From: NP936 sp002726085
Lineage (GTDB): Bacteria; Acidobacteriota; Vicinamibacteria; Vicinamibacterales; UBA8438
Assembly: GCA_036012905.1 (NCBI GenBank)
Contig: DASCQF010000015.1
Span: forward strand, 1-64,000
DNA: 64,000 nucleotides
Direction of reading: 5' to 3'
Made by a program: the position numbers and the translations under genes
The notes under the pieces: generated by a model
Database searches by the model: none
What the model was told of the DNA's origin: nothing
Seen by the model: the letters and a program-made list of their open reading frames with translations, nothing else
Shown here: positions 52,311 through 60,905 of the stretch, piece after piece
Layout of the letters: the number at the start of each line of letters is the position of its first letter
How positions within the stretch are numbered: position 1 is the stretch's first letter

Positions 52311-53978
52311 ATGTCGACACGCGACCACCGCCGGGCGACACGGGGCGTTTGTGACATCTGGAGTCGCCGGACGTTCATGCGGGGGCTGTCCGGCTTCGCG
52401 GCAGCGGGCATCGCGGGGCGTGTGGTTCCCGGGCTTGGCCCCATCGGCCGCATCGCGTTGGCTCAGGAGACCGGGCCAGGAGACGTCGTCGAGACCACCG
52501 CGGGTCGCATTCGGGGCGCGACCCGCGCCGGCATACACATCTTCAAGGGCGTCCGCTATGGCGCCTCCACCGGCGGACCCAACCGTTTCATGCCGCCGAT
52601 CGCGCCAGCGCCGTGGACGGGCATCCATGACGCACTGGAGTTTGGCGCCTCGGCCCCGCAGTCCCGGCCGCATCCGGTCAAGAGCGAGGACTGCCTGTTT
52701 CTGAACGTCTGGACACCGGGGCTGGGCGACGGCCGGCGCCGACCGGTGATGGTATGGCTGCATGGCGGCGGATTCAGCGCCGGGTCGGGGTCGTCGCGGA
52801 CCTACGACGGCGTGAACATGTGCACCGCCGGCGACGTCGTGCTGGTCACGATCAACCACCGGCTGAACATCTTTGGCTCCGCCTATCTGGCTGAGCTGGC
52901 CGGGAGCGAGTTCGCGGCATCGGGCTGCGTCGGAATGCTCGACATTATCGCCTCGCTCGAGTGGGTGCGCGACAACATTGAGGCGTTCGGAGGCGACCCG
53001 AACACCGTCACCGTCTTTGGCGAGTCGGGTGGCGGGCGGAAAGTGTCGACGCTGCTCGCGATGCCTGGAGCCAACGGACTCTTTCACCGGGCGATCATCG
53101 AGAGTGGGGCCATTCTCCGGGTTCGCAACCCGCGAGATGCCACCAGCGAGGCCACCCGCCTGCTGGCCAAGGTGGGACTGCGACGGGGCCAGAGCCGCGA
53201 GCTCCAGAGGATTCCGACAGACACGTTGTTCGCAGCATCGCTGGAGGTGGCGCGTGAACTCGAGCCCGAGGAACGGGTCGTCGGCATGACCGACAACACG
53301 CCGGTCCTCGACGGCGATGCCATTCCGGCGCATCCCTTCGACCCGACCGCAACCTCCATCTCGGTCGACGTGCCGGTCATCGTCGGCTACAACCGGACCG
53401 AGGAGACGCTGTCGTGGCAAAACCGCGAGATGCCGCTCGACATGACGGACGGCGAGCTGCTGGAACGGATCGCGGCGCGACTCGCGAGCGACGTCGATGC
53501 CCCACGAGTGGTCGAGGCATATCGCGACGCCTACCAGGAGGCGCGGCCCTGGGATCTCTACATCCTGATCTGCACTGACCATCCCCGCGGTATGTACGCG
53601 CGTGAGCTGGCCGCACGCAAGACGGCCCTTGGCGGCGCCCCCGCCTGGCTGTACCGGTTCGATTGGGACATGGGCGGCGAGCTGAAGACGCCGCACGCAC
53701 TCGAGATCCGGTTCGTGTTCGACAACGTCGACCACTTCGAGACGCGCCTGTTCGATCAGCCTGGGTCGGCAGCCTCGCGCGCGCTGGCCGCGAAGATGAG
53801 CGCCGCCTGGATGGCGTTCGCCCGCACCGGGAACCCGGACACGCCCGGCCTGCCCACCTGGCCCGTTTACTCTACCGACACGCGCGAGGCGATGCTGTTC
53901 AACAACGAGAGCCGTATCGTGCGCGACCACGACCGCGGGCCGCGGCTGGTGATGGAGGAGGTGCTGAAGCTAGGCTAA
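52311..53978 (+). CDS. Type-B carboxylesterase, Tat-exported
   Basis: A 555-residue carboxylesterase/lipase family protein. A Tat signal SRRTFMRGLSGFAAAGIAG is at about 19-37. The oxyanion motif is VMVWLHGGGFSAGS, the nucleophile VFGESGGGRKVS, the Glu lies in YNRTEETLSW and the His in TPHALEIRFVFDN. The enzyme cleaves short-chain or aromatic esters such as p-nitrobenzyl esters; the natural substrate is unknown. GAAGGAGACACGAC precedes the ATG. A perfect hairpin lies 12 bases after the stop. Confidence 0.92.
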   Translation: MSTRDHRRATRGVCDIWSRRTFMRGLSGFAAAGIAGRVVPGLGPIGRIALAQETGPGDVVETTAGRIRGATRAGIHIFKGVRYGASTGGPNRFMPPIAPAPWTGIHDALEFGASAPQSRPHPVKSEDCLFLNVWTPGLGDGRRRPVMVWLHGGGFSAGSGSSRTYDGVNMCTAGDVVLVTINHRLNIFGSAYLAELAGSEFAASGCVGMLDIIASLEWVRDNIEAFGGDPNTVTVFGESGGGRKVSTLLAMPGANGLFHRAIIESGAILRVRNPRDATSEATRLLAKVGLRRGQSRELQRIPTDTLFAASLEVARELEPEERVVGMTDNTPVLDGDAIPAHPFDPTATSISVDVPVIVGYNRTEETLSWQNREMPLDMTDGELLERIAARLASDVDAPRVVEAYRDAYQEARPWDLYILICTDHPRGMYARELAARKTALGGAPAWLYRFDWDMGGELKTPHALEIRFVFDNVDHFETRLFDQPGSAASRALAAKMSAAWMAFARTGNPDTPGLPTWPVYSTDTREAMLFNNESRIVRDHDRGPRLVMEEVLKLG

Positions 53979-53990
53979 CAGGAGAGAATT

Positions 53991-54022
53991 GGCGGGGACG
54001 GAAATCCCATTCCGTCCCCGCC
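53991..54022. terminator. Perfect 13-bp-stem hairpin after the carboxylesterase
   Basis: GGCGGGGACGGAA pairs with TTCCGTCCCCGCC across the loop ATCCCA. It lies 12 bases after the carboxylesterase stop. No T tract follows, so it may instead be a dispersed palindromic repeat. Confidence 0.5.
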
Positions 54023-54139
54023 AGGCCAAGATAAGCCGCCTAAGCCCACAGAGCAGCCGAGTTGATTCTGTGGCGCAGGCCTGCGAAGCAAGGGTGAAGC
54101 CTTGCCCCACGAAGGTCGACACGACCGAGTTACGGGCTG

Positions 54140-54751
54140 CTAGCCGACCGTGAAGTCGCCGACATGCACGTCGAGCTGGTGACTGAAGCGCACACCCGCG
54201 ATGCCGTCCACCGACAGCCCGGCCTTCGGCAGGCTGGCCAGCTCGGTACCATTCGACAAGAACCGCACGTTGCTCGCCCCCACCTCGACCGAGATGGTGT
54301 TGGTCATCCGCCCACCGTCGAGCCCGTTAACGGCGCTGTGGGCCGCCCAGCCGCTGGTCAAATCCTCGGTGTCGGCGCCAATCCGCTGCTTGAGCAGGAA
54401 CTGCCCGTCCTCCCGGATCAGGAAGTAGGTATAGCGCTGGTCGTCGCCGTCGAGATTCTGTCCCCCGAAGAACAGCCCGAACGAGTTCGGGTGCGACGAC
54501 GCCTTGGTCTGGGTGAAGGTGGCGCTGAGGGTGTAGCTGCCAGATGCGGCGTTGCTCGAGTCCCAGAAAATCGCATGGGGACCGGTGGTGACGTGGAACC
54601 CGCCGCCCATCGCCATGAAGCTCAAGTCGTTGACATCGGCACGGCCGCTGTCGAGCCGGGCCTGCCAGCCACTGGCTGTCACGCCGCCGCCCTGCCCAAG
54701 AACCGGCAGTGTCAACAAAAGTACCGCCACCGCTACAAGACTGGTTCGCAT
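54140..54751 (-). CDS. Secreted lectin-fold (DUF1080-like) protein
   Basis: A 203-residue exported protein with signal SLVAVAVLLLTLPVLG. Mature motifs include GGGFHVTTGPHAIFWD, SGSYTLSATFTQTKASSHPN, GLFFGGQNLDGDDQRYTYFL and GDFTVG at the end, a jelly-roll like that of DUF1080/concanavalin-type proteins. No catalytic residues are evident. AAGGAGATACG precedes the ATG at 54751. Confidence 0.65.
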   Translation of the reverse strand: MRTSLVAVAVLLLTLPVLGQGGGVTASGWQARLDSGRADVNDLSFMAMGGGFHVTTGPHAIFWDSSNAASGSYTLSATFTQTKASSHPNSFGLFFGGQNLDGDDQRYTYFLIREDGQFLLKQRIGADTEDLTSGWAAHSAVNGLDGGRMTNTISVEVGASNVRFLSNGTELASLPKAGLSVDGIAGVRFSHQLDVHVGDFTVG

Positions 54752-54837
54752 CGTATCTCCTTGCACGCAATTCGAAAGGGTCTAATCTCCCATGCTACCC
54801 CTAGAGAGAGTCTGCGGTCCAGTCGACCCACTCGACC

Positions 54838-56289
54838 TCATGCAAGCCGGGTCAGCGTCGCCGCGACCAGGCGGTAGAACCTGCCGACCGACGCCACGTG
54901 CACCCGCTCATCCGGAGAGTGTGGAAATTCGATCTGCGGCCCGACCGAGATCATATCGATACCCGGAATCTTCTTCCCGAGAATGCCGCACTCGAGCCCG
55001 GCGTGAATCGCCTTGACCTCCGGCTCGTTTCCCAGCTCGCGCCGGTGCACAGCCTTGACGACCTCGAGCAGCCGAGATTCGAGGTCCGGCTTCCAGCCTG
55101 GATACGCCATGTCTTCCTCGACCCCCGCCCCTGCGAGCAGGCCGACGGCCCGCACGTGTCGCCGCAACGCCTCGAGCGCGGAGTCTATGGACGACCGGCT
55201 GCTGAGCCTGACGCGAAGCGCCCCGTTGAAGGGCTTGACCGTTGCCAGGTTGACACTGGTCTCGACCAGATCGGGGATGTCGTAGCTCATCGCCTCGACG
55301 CCGTGCGGGAGCGCATTGACCAGTCGGAGCACCCGCTCGGTTGTCACCTCGTCCCAGACCGTCTCGGGCGCCGCCGCATCGTCCACCGACAGCCGCATGC
55401 CGGGGTCGGCCGGTGCGTACTCGGCCTCAATCCTCGCGACCTCCTGTTCGACCGCCGCCATCAGCCTGTTCCGGCCCTCCTGCGTCACGACGACGGTCGC
55501 GAACGCCTCCCGCGGAATCGCGTTGTGTGCGCTGCCGCCCTCGAACCGGGCCAGACGGAACCCGCCGCCCAGCTGCGCCGCCCACAGCGCCCTGCCAAGC
55601 AACTTCACCGCGTTGCCGCGCCGAAGATGAATATCGCAGCCCGAATGCCCACCCTTGAGACCGGTCAGCGCAATCGACAGCGCTACGCCGTCGGCCGTCG
55701 CCGGCTCGGTATCGAGTCCGAGGGTGAGCTGCGTGTCGCCCCCACCCGCGCATCCGACGTAGACGATGCCATCCTCCTCCGAATCCAGATTGATCAGCTG
55801 GCGACCGAGCAACAGGTCGGCGTCGAGCTGGGTCGCACCGGTCAACCCGGTCTCCTCGTCGATGGTGAACAGCAGCTCCAGCGGCCCGTGCGCAAACTCC
55901 GACTCCCCCATCACGGCCAACATCGTCGCAACGCCAACACCGTTGTCCGAACCCAGAGTCGTGCCGGTCGCCGCAAGATACTCGCCGTCCATGCGCGGGA
56001 CAATCGCGTCGCTGGTGAAGTCAAAATCGACATCGGTGTTCTTCTCCTGCACCATGTCGAGGTGGGACTGCAGGATGGTGATCGCGGCGCCCTCATGCCC
56101 CGGTGTCGCCGGTCTGCGCACCACGAGGTTCCCGGCGCGGTCGACCTGATGCGCCAGCCCGCGACTGTCGGCCACCGCCACGACATGGTCACGCATCCGT
56201 CCCTCATCTTTCGAGGCGCGGGGAACGGTCAGAATGCTGTCGAAATGCCGCCAGAGGGCGGCCGGTTCCAGTTCGGCAACGAAGGTCAT
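54838..56289 (-). CDS. pepD: Aminoacyl-histidine dipeptidase
   Basis: A 483-residue M20-family peptidase of the PepD branch. Zn ligands are seen in LQSHLDMVQEK (His, with Asp), GSDNGVGVA and DEETGLTGA; the catalytic Glu pair is in FTIDEETG. CGLLGKKIP-like ECGILGKKIPG and SVGPQIEFPHSPDERVHV lie near the C-terminus. It cleaves Xaa-His dipeptides such as carnosine. The ATG at 56289 has CGGGAGAATCT before it. It is divergent from the unknown protein gene at 56329. Confidence 0.92.
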   Translation of the reverse strand: MTFVAELEPAALWRHFDSILTVPRASKDEGRMRDHVVAVADSRGLAHQVDRAGNLVVRRPATPGHEGAAITILQSHLDMVQEKNTDVDFDFTSDAIVPRMDGEYLAATGTTLGSDNGVGVATMLAVMGESEFAHGPLELLFTIDEETGLTGATQLDADLLLGRQLINLDSEEDGIVYVGCAGGGDTQLTLGLDTEPATADGVALSIALTGLKGGHSGCDIHLRRGNAVKLLGRALWAAQLGGGFRLARFEGGSAHNAIPREAFATVVVTQEGRNRLMAAVEQEVARIEAEYAPADPGMRLSVDDAAAPETVWDEVTTERVLRLVNALPHGVEAMSYDIPDLVETSVNLATVKPFNGALRVRLSSRSSIDSALEALRRHVRAVGLLAGAGVEEDMAYPGWKPDLESRLLEVVKAVHRRELGNEPEVKAIHAGLECGILGKKIPGIDMISVGPQIEFPHSPDERVHVASVGRFYRLVAATLTRLA

Positions 56290-56328
56290 AGATTCTCCCG
56301 GGCAGGTGTATTATCAGACCTACCCTAC

Positions 56329-57222
56329 ATGGCTGCGCTACCGGGTGTCACGCGTGCGGCGATCGTGCTCGAGTCCGGACCCCGGCGTGGCTACTCGCCA
56401 CGTGTGCTTCTCACGGTCCTGATCGTCGGCGTGCTGTTCACGCCCATCTCTGCGCAGACCCGCCCTCAGGCCGGAACCACCGCCCCGACGCGACAGGAAC
56501 AAGGGGGGGCTCCCGCACCGTCGGCGGCCTCGCTCGCTCGAATCAGGCGCGCGCTGGCGCTCGAACGCACCACCGACTTCCCCGACGCCGCTGATCTCAG
56601 CTTCATCGACACGACGAGTCTCGTGGACGAACGTCCCTCCGTCGAGCTGTTCCGCGGTTTCGACTTCGTCGGGGGCGTCGATCTGCTTGCGGGCACGAGC
56701 GGCACGGGAGAACCGATCCCGATGGGGGGACCAACGCATCGCGACATGCTGGCCAACATGACACCACGTGCGCTCACCGAGGTGGCATCCAGCGACGTGC
56801 TCGGCCTGACCACCGCCTCGGCCTTCGCGTTCGTGCCGGCTGCCATCAAGACATTCGCCGGCTGGATCATGGGAGGCCGTGGCGACGACGGACCCGAATT
56901 CCCGATCCTGACCGCGCGGGAGGAGACCCTGGCGGTTGCCGGCATCAGGGCCGACAGCCAGGTGCTCGCCGCCGACGTTGATCAGCGCGGACGAACAGTG
57001 GCCCTGTCGCTGGTCGTGCCGACCGACACGCCACCCGGCACCGCGCGCGCACTCGGGAAACGCTTCCTGCTGCTGGTCAAGACGATCGCGTCGGCGGAGC
57101 CGGACCCCGACGACGGGGTCGGCGCAGGCGACTTCGACTACATCGTGCGCGTCGGCACACCCACCGAGACGGTACTCGCCGTGGGTGGCAAGGCGACCTC
57201 CGACACCCGGATCAACTGGTAA
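56329..57222 (+). CDS. Protein of unknown function with membrane/export signal
   Basis: A 297-residue protein. An N-terminal hydrophobic segment (VLLTVLIVGVLFTPISAQ) suggests export, and a Gln/Ala/Pro-rich stretch follows. The mature part has LIRRALALERTT-like ARIRRALALERTTDFPDAAD, GGVDLLAGTSGTGEPIPMGG and a C-terminal LLLVKTIASAEPDPDDG and DFDYIVRVGTP. No family recognised. The long open frame upstream of 56329 overlaps pepD on the other strand and is rejected. A 40-base divergent gap separates it from pepD. Confidence 0.55.
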   Translation: MAALPGVTRAAIVLESGPRRGYSPRVLLTVLIVGVLFTPISAQTRPQAGTTAPTRQEQGGAPAPSAASLARIRRALALERTTDFPDAADLSFIDTTSLVDERPSVELFRGFDFVGGVDLLAGTSGTGEPIPMGGPTHRDMLANMTPRALTEVASSDVLGLTTASAFAFVPAAIKTFAGWIMGGRGDDGPEFPILTAREETLAVAGIRADSQVLAADVDQRGRTVALSLVVPTDTPPGTARALGKRFLLLVKTIASAEPDPDDGVGAGDFDYIVRVGTPTETVLAVGGKATSDTRINW

Positions 57223-57380
57223 GTCCAACGGGCTCGAAGTCGGCGCGCCACTCGATCCGGTCGAGCGCGTCCATGTCCTGCCGCCGGTGCTGCAGGGTCG
57301 GAACAATCAGCGGCCCCGCATCTGCCGGGCGTCCACTTCTCACAATGGTGCGCACGGCCGAGCCGGCAGGACGAGACGGC

Positions 57381-58532
57381 CTACTGAAACAGCTTCGGCC
57401 CCACCTCGTAGTAGAGGTCGCGCCGCCAGGTGATCCAGCTGTGCCCGAACCGGCTGATGTGCAGCACATGCTCAATGCCGTTATCGGTCAGCACCTGCGA
57501 GTGAGCCCTGGCGCCCTCCACGTTCTCGCCCTCGCCGCGGCCGATCCAGAATAGCCGCAGCTTGTCGTTGGCGGTGCGTGCGTCGGGCATGTAACTGCGA
57601 AGGCGGCCCTCCCGATCGAGACCAGCGCCGCTCATCAGACCAATGTGGCTGAACAGATCCAGACGGGCGAAGCCGAGGGCCGCGGTCTGGCCTGCCCCCA
57701 TCGAGAGACCTACAATCGCCCGCCCTTCACGGTCTTCGATCGTTCGGAAGCGGGCCTCGACCCGCGGCATCACGTCGGTCAGCAGGTCCGCGCCAAAAGC
57801 GCCGCCGGGCGTGTCGGCCGGAACCTCGTTGGCGCCGGCCGCTACGTGACCGTTTGGCATCACCACGATCATCGGTGTCGCCGACCCTTCGGCGACCAGA
57901 TTGTCCATGATGTGATGCGCGCCAGCGCTCACCCAGGTGGCGTAGGAGTTGCCGGCACCGTGCAGAAGATAGAGCACGGGGTAGCGCTCGCCGCTCGTCT
58001 CGTACCCTGGCGGCGTGTAGACGTTGAAGTGACGCACGAGGCCGAGGGATCTCGACTCGTAGTCCACCGTCGTGACGGCGCCGTGCGGCACCGGCTTCTG
58101 GTCAGAGTACAGCGGCTCCGCTCCGCGCACCGTCAGCCAGTTCTCGAGGGCCGCGTCCCCCGGCTTGATGTCCAGATTCACCGGGTCGAGCGTGCGCACG
58201 CCGTCGACCATGTAGGCATAGTCGTAGATGTCCGGCACCAGCGGTCCGAGGGTGAGTGACCACACGCCGTCGGGGCCCTTCTCGAGCGGCACCTCGTCGT
58301 CGCTGAAGCGACCGGTGTACCACGATTCGTCGTAGCCGGGCACCTGCCGGAAGATCTCGGCGATGATGACAGTCACCTTCTCCGCGTCGGGCGCGCGCAG
58401 CCGGAAGGTCACCATCCGGTCAGGAGTCACCTCGGGAGACACCACCGGCGCCGGCCGGTCCCCGCGCCCCTGGGCGAACAACGGCGACGAGGCAACCAGA
58501 AGCAGTGCGACCGAGGCAGCGATGGTTCTCAT
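57381..58532 (-). CDS. Exported esterase (CE1/enterochelin-esterase-like)
   Basis: A 383-residue secreted esterase. After the signal SVALLLVASSPLFAQ comes an N-terminal CBM48/Ig-like domain (VTFRLRAPDAEKVTVIIAE). The alpha/beta hydrolase domain follows with YPVLYLLHGAGNSYATWV, the nucleophile IVGLSMGAGQT and the His of SRFGHSWITWRRDL. This architecture is found in feruloyl/acetyl esterases of the CE1 type and trehalose mycolyl-like esterases. It hydrolyses esters on polysaccharides or similar. The ATG at 58532 has AGGAAAGGACACGCTC before it; the longer frame upstream runs through the SDR gene in another frame. Confidence 0.85.
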   Translation of the reverse strand: MRTIAASVALLLVASSPLFAQGRGDRPAPVVSPEVTPDRMVTFRLRAPDAEKVTVIIAEIFRQVPGYDESWYTGRFSDDEVPLEKGPDGVWSLTLGPLVPDIYDYAYMVDGVRTLDPVNLDIKPGDAALENWLTVRGAEPLYSDQKPVPHGAVTTVDYESRSLGLVRHFNVYTPPGYETSGERYPVLYLLHGAGNSYATWVSAGAHHIMDNLVAEGSATPMIVVMPNGHVAAGANEVPADTPGGAFGADLLTDVMPRVEARFRTIEDREGRAIVGLSMGAGQTAALGFARLDLFSHIGLMSGAGLDREGRLRSYMPDARTANDKLRLFWIGRGEGENVEGARAHSQVLTDNGIEHVLHISRFGHSWITWRRDLYYEVGPKLFQ

Positions 58533-58618
58533 GAGCGTGTCCTTTCCTGGGTTCTGTCTCTTCGTAGACTCTTGCAGACGAGCGACCTGAACTGGACGAC
58601 GCGGTCGTCGTTCCAGCG

Positions 58619-59371
58619 TCACCAGGCCGTCCAGCCCCCGTCGACCGGCAGCGTCGCGCAGTTGACCATGCCGGCCTCGTCGCTCGCCAGATACACCACC
58701 GCATGTGCGATGTCCTCTGGTGTGGCGAGCTTGCCGCTCGGGATCTTGCCCAACACGAACGCTCGGAATTCCGGCTGTGCGAGCCGCGCCCGGGTGAGAT
58801 TGGTCTCGACGAACGTCGGCGCGACCGAGTTGACCGTGACACCGTGCTTGGCCCACTCGACACCCAGGGTGCGAACGAGATTGATGATCGCGCCCTTGCT
58901 GGCGCAGTAGACCGGCTGACCCGGAATGCCGATGAGCCCCGACTGGCTCGAGATGAACACCACGCGCCCAAATCCTCGCTCGATCATCTTCGGCGCCACC
59001 GCCTGCGCGCAGAAGAAGCCGCCACGGACGTTCGTGTTGAAGTGGTCGTCCCAGTTCTCGACGTCGACCTCCAACCCCGGTGCCGGGCGGTTGATTCCGG
59101 CGTTGTTGACGAGGATGTCGACGTGACCGAGCTCCGCCTCGACGGCCGCCACACCCTCGGTGATCTGCGCCAGATCGCGCACGTCGATGGTGAGCGACAG
59201 CGGCGCCGCACCCTGTGCGGCACACAGCTCGGCGGTCTCGTCGAGTGCCAGGTCGCGCCGGTTCGAGAGGGCGACCCGCGCACCGGCCGTGGTCAATGCA
59301 ACGGCGATCGCTTGTCCCAATCCGGTCGCCGCGCCGGTCACCAACGCCGTCTTGCCCGTCAGGTCAAACAT
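58619..59371 (-). CDS. SDR family oxidoreductase
   Basis: A 250-residue classical short-chain dehydrogenase. TGAATGLGQAIAVAL binds NAD(P), NNAGINRP follows, and the catalytic YCASKGAIINLV has Tyr and Lys. The C-terminal NCATLPVDGGWTAW is typical of gluconate 5-dehydrogenase and related SDRs. The substrate is unknown. Its start overlaps the HisD-like gene by eight bases, so the two are translated together. Confidence 0.9.
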   Translation of the reverse strand: MFDLTGKTALVTGAATGLGQAIAVALTTAGARVALSNRRDLALDETAELCAAQGAAPLSLTIDVRDLAQITEGVAAVEAELGHVDILVNNAGINRPAPGLEVDVENWDDHFNTNVRGGFFCAQAVAPKMIERGFGRVVFISSQSGLIGIPGQPVYCASKGAIINLVRTLGVEWAKHGVTVNSVAPTFVETNLTRARLAQPEFRAFVLGKIPSGKLATPEDIAHAVVYLASDEAGMVNCATLPVDGGWTAW

Positions 59372-60644
59372 CGCCGTCTGTCCCGTACCGCCGGACCCGC
59401 TCGTCTGCGGTGATGGCGTGCGCCAGCATCCGCTCCATCTCGCACTGCCTCGCCGTCACCTGACCGACCTCTACGCTCGCCGCCCGGGTCATTTGCTGGT
59501 AGGTGACCGTCTTCAGGAATTTCCCCACCCAGACCCCGCCCGTGTAGCGTGCCGACCGGCTGGTGGGCAGGATGTGATTGGTCCCGATCGCTTTGTCGCC
59601 GTAGGCGACCGTTGTCTCCTCGCCGATGAAGAGCGACCCGTAGTTGCGCAGCCGCGCATGATAGTAGTCGACGTCCTCGACGTGGATCTCGAGATGCTCG
59701 GGCGCCCAGTCGTCACTCAGCGCGATCGCCTCATCCCGGTTGTCGGCCACGACCACGCGGCCGTTGTCACGCCACGAGACGCCGGCGATGTCTTTGGTCG
59801 GCAGCACCTCGAGCTGGCGCTCCAGCTCGGCGAGCGCCTGGCGCGCGAACGACTCGCTGAGACAGACCAGGATCTGGCCGCTGTTGGGGTCGTGCTCGGC
59901 CTGGCCGAGCAGGTCGCAGGCAACCAGGGCCGGGTCGGCGCTGTCGTCGGCGATGATCGCGATCTCGGTCGGGCCAGCGAGCAGGTCGAGCCCACACTGG
60001 CCGAAGAGCTGGCGCTTCGCCTCGGCGACGAACCGGTTGCCGGCGCCGCACAGCATGTCGGCCGGCGGAACCACATCCATACCGTAGGCCATCAGCGCGA
60101 ACGCCTGTACACCGCCGAGCACGAAGATCCGGTCGGCACCCGCTTGCTTCATCGCGTTGACCGTGGCCGGAAAGTACCCCTCTCCCTTGACCGGTGGTGT
60201 GCAGGCGATGACGGTGTCGACCCCGGCGACTTTGGCCGGGATGATGCTCATCTGCGCTGAGCCGAACATCGGATAACGGCCGCCGGGCACATAGCTGCCG
60301 ACACAGCCGACCGGGATGTGTTTGTGCCCGAGCACGACACCGGGTCGAATCTCGGTCTCGAGCGGCAGCAGCGTGGCAAGCTGCGCCTCGGCAAACGCCC
60401 GGACGTTGCCCTGGCAGAACGCCGTGTCGGCGACCACCTGGTCGCCGCACTTGCCGATCGCCTCGTCGATCTGGCCGGGACTGAGCTCGAAGTCGGGCGG
60501 GTCCCAATCGTCGAACTTGCGGCTATACGCACGCACCGCATCGAGCCCCCGGGTCCGGAGGTCCCGCAGTAGCTCCGCCACATAGCGGGAAGTCTCCTCG
60601 TCCTCCTCGAACAGTCGGTGGCCGCCGGACTTGATTGTTTGCAT
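59364..60644 (-). CDS. Histidinol dehydrogenase family protein (HisD/HpsN-like)
   Basis: A 426-residue NAD-linked alcohol dehydrogenase of the HisD fold. Visible motifs: PVGCVGSYVPGGRYPMFGSA, LAGPTEIAIIADDSADP, QAEHDPNSGQILV, WAPEHLEIHVEDVDYYHARL and GTNHILPTSRSARYTGG. The Zn-binding Gln/His and the catalytic Glu-His pair are kept. No other histidine genes occur here. The partners are an SDR (overlap 8 bases) and a sodium:solute symporter, which better fits catabolic HisD homologues such as sulfopropanediol dehydrogenase (HpsN). The ATG at 60644 has GCAGGGAATC before it. Confidence 0.85.
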   Translation of the reverse strand: MQTIKSGGHRLFEEDEETSRYVAELLRDLRTRGLDAVRAYSRKFDDWDPPDFELSPGQIDEAIGKCGDQVVADTAFCQGNVRAFAEAQLATLLPLETEIRPGVVLGHKHIPVGCVGSYVPGGRYPMFGSAQMSIIPAKVAGVDTVIACTPPVKGEGYFPATVNAMKQAGADRIFVLGGVQAFALMAYGMDVVPPADMLCGAGNRFVAEAKRQLFGQCGLDLLAGPTEIAIIADDSADPALVACDLLGQAEHDPNSGQILVCLSESFARQALAELERQLEVLPTKDIAGVSWRDNGRVVVADNRDEAIALSDDWAPEHLEIHVEDVDYYHARLRNYGSLFIGEETTVAYGDKAIGTNHILPTSRSARYTGGVWVGKFLKTVTYQQMTRAASVEVGQVTARQCEMERMLAHAITADERVRRYGTDGDV

Positions 60645-60696
60645 GATTCCCTGCTCGCCCAAAAAGCTCGCCTCGCGCGCCAAGCTCTGCTCTCTT

Positions 60697-60731
60697 GGCT
60701 ATGGGCTCTAGGCTTTGGGCTTTGGGCGCTC
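60697..60731. repeat. Heptanucleotide repeat array (GGCTATG-type)x5
   Basis: Units GGCTATG, GGCTCTA, GGCTTTG, GGCTTTG, GGCGCTC. They are the inverse of the array at 60850-60877. Confidence 0.85.
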
Positions 60732-60849
60732 TTCGGCTCGCTGTCGGGCCCAACGGCCTGCCGTTATTCGTTTCAGTCAGCACCACGCTTCGGGGATTGA
60801 GTCGCAATCCGGCACCGCCGTAGCAAGAAACGCCAGTCCCCAGAGCGCC

Positions 60850-60877
60850 TAAAGCCTATAGCCCATAGCCTAGAGCC
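60850..60877. repeat. Heptanucleotide repeat array (TATAGCC-type)x4
   Basis: Units TAAAGCC, TATAGCC, CATAGCC, TAGAGCC, in the gap between the symporter stop and the HisD-like start. With the array at 60697 they form an inverted pair around 118 bases. The rest of the 261-base gap shows nothing else. Confidence 0.85.
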
Positions 60878-60905
60878 GCAGCAGGCAAGGCCGTTCGACG
60901 CCTGC

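Noticed and set aside
54898..56328. In-frame extension of the unknown gene at 56329
   Set aside because: It runs antisense through pepD; the export signal starts only after 56329.
58533..59225. In-frame extension of the exported esterase upstream of 58532
   Set aside because: It overlaps the SDR gene in another frame, and the signal peptide begins at 58532.
59364..60644. Histidine biosynthesis role for the HisD homologue
   Set aside because: No other his genes nearby; neighbours are an SDR and a symporter. Not excluded, but not supported by context.
60618..60800. Small plus-strand frame in the HisD-like upstream gap
   Set aside because: Its sequence is mostly the heptamer array, with no ribosome site.
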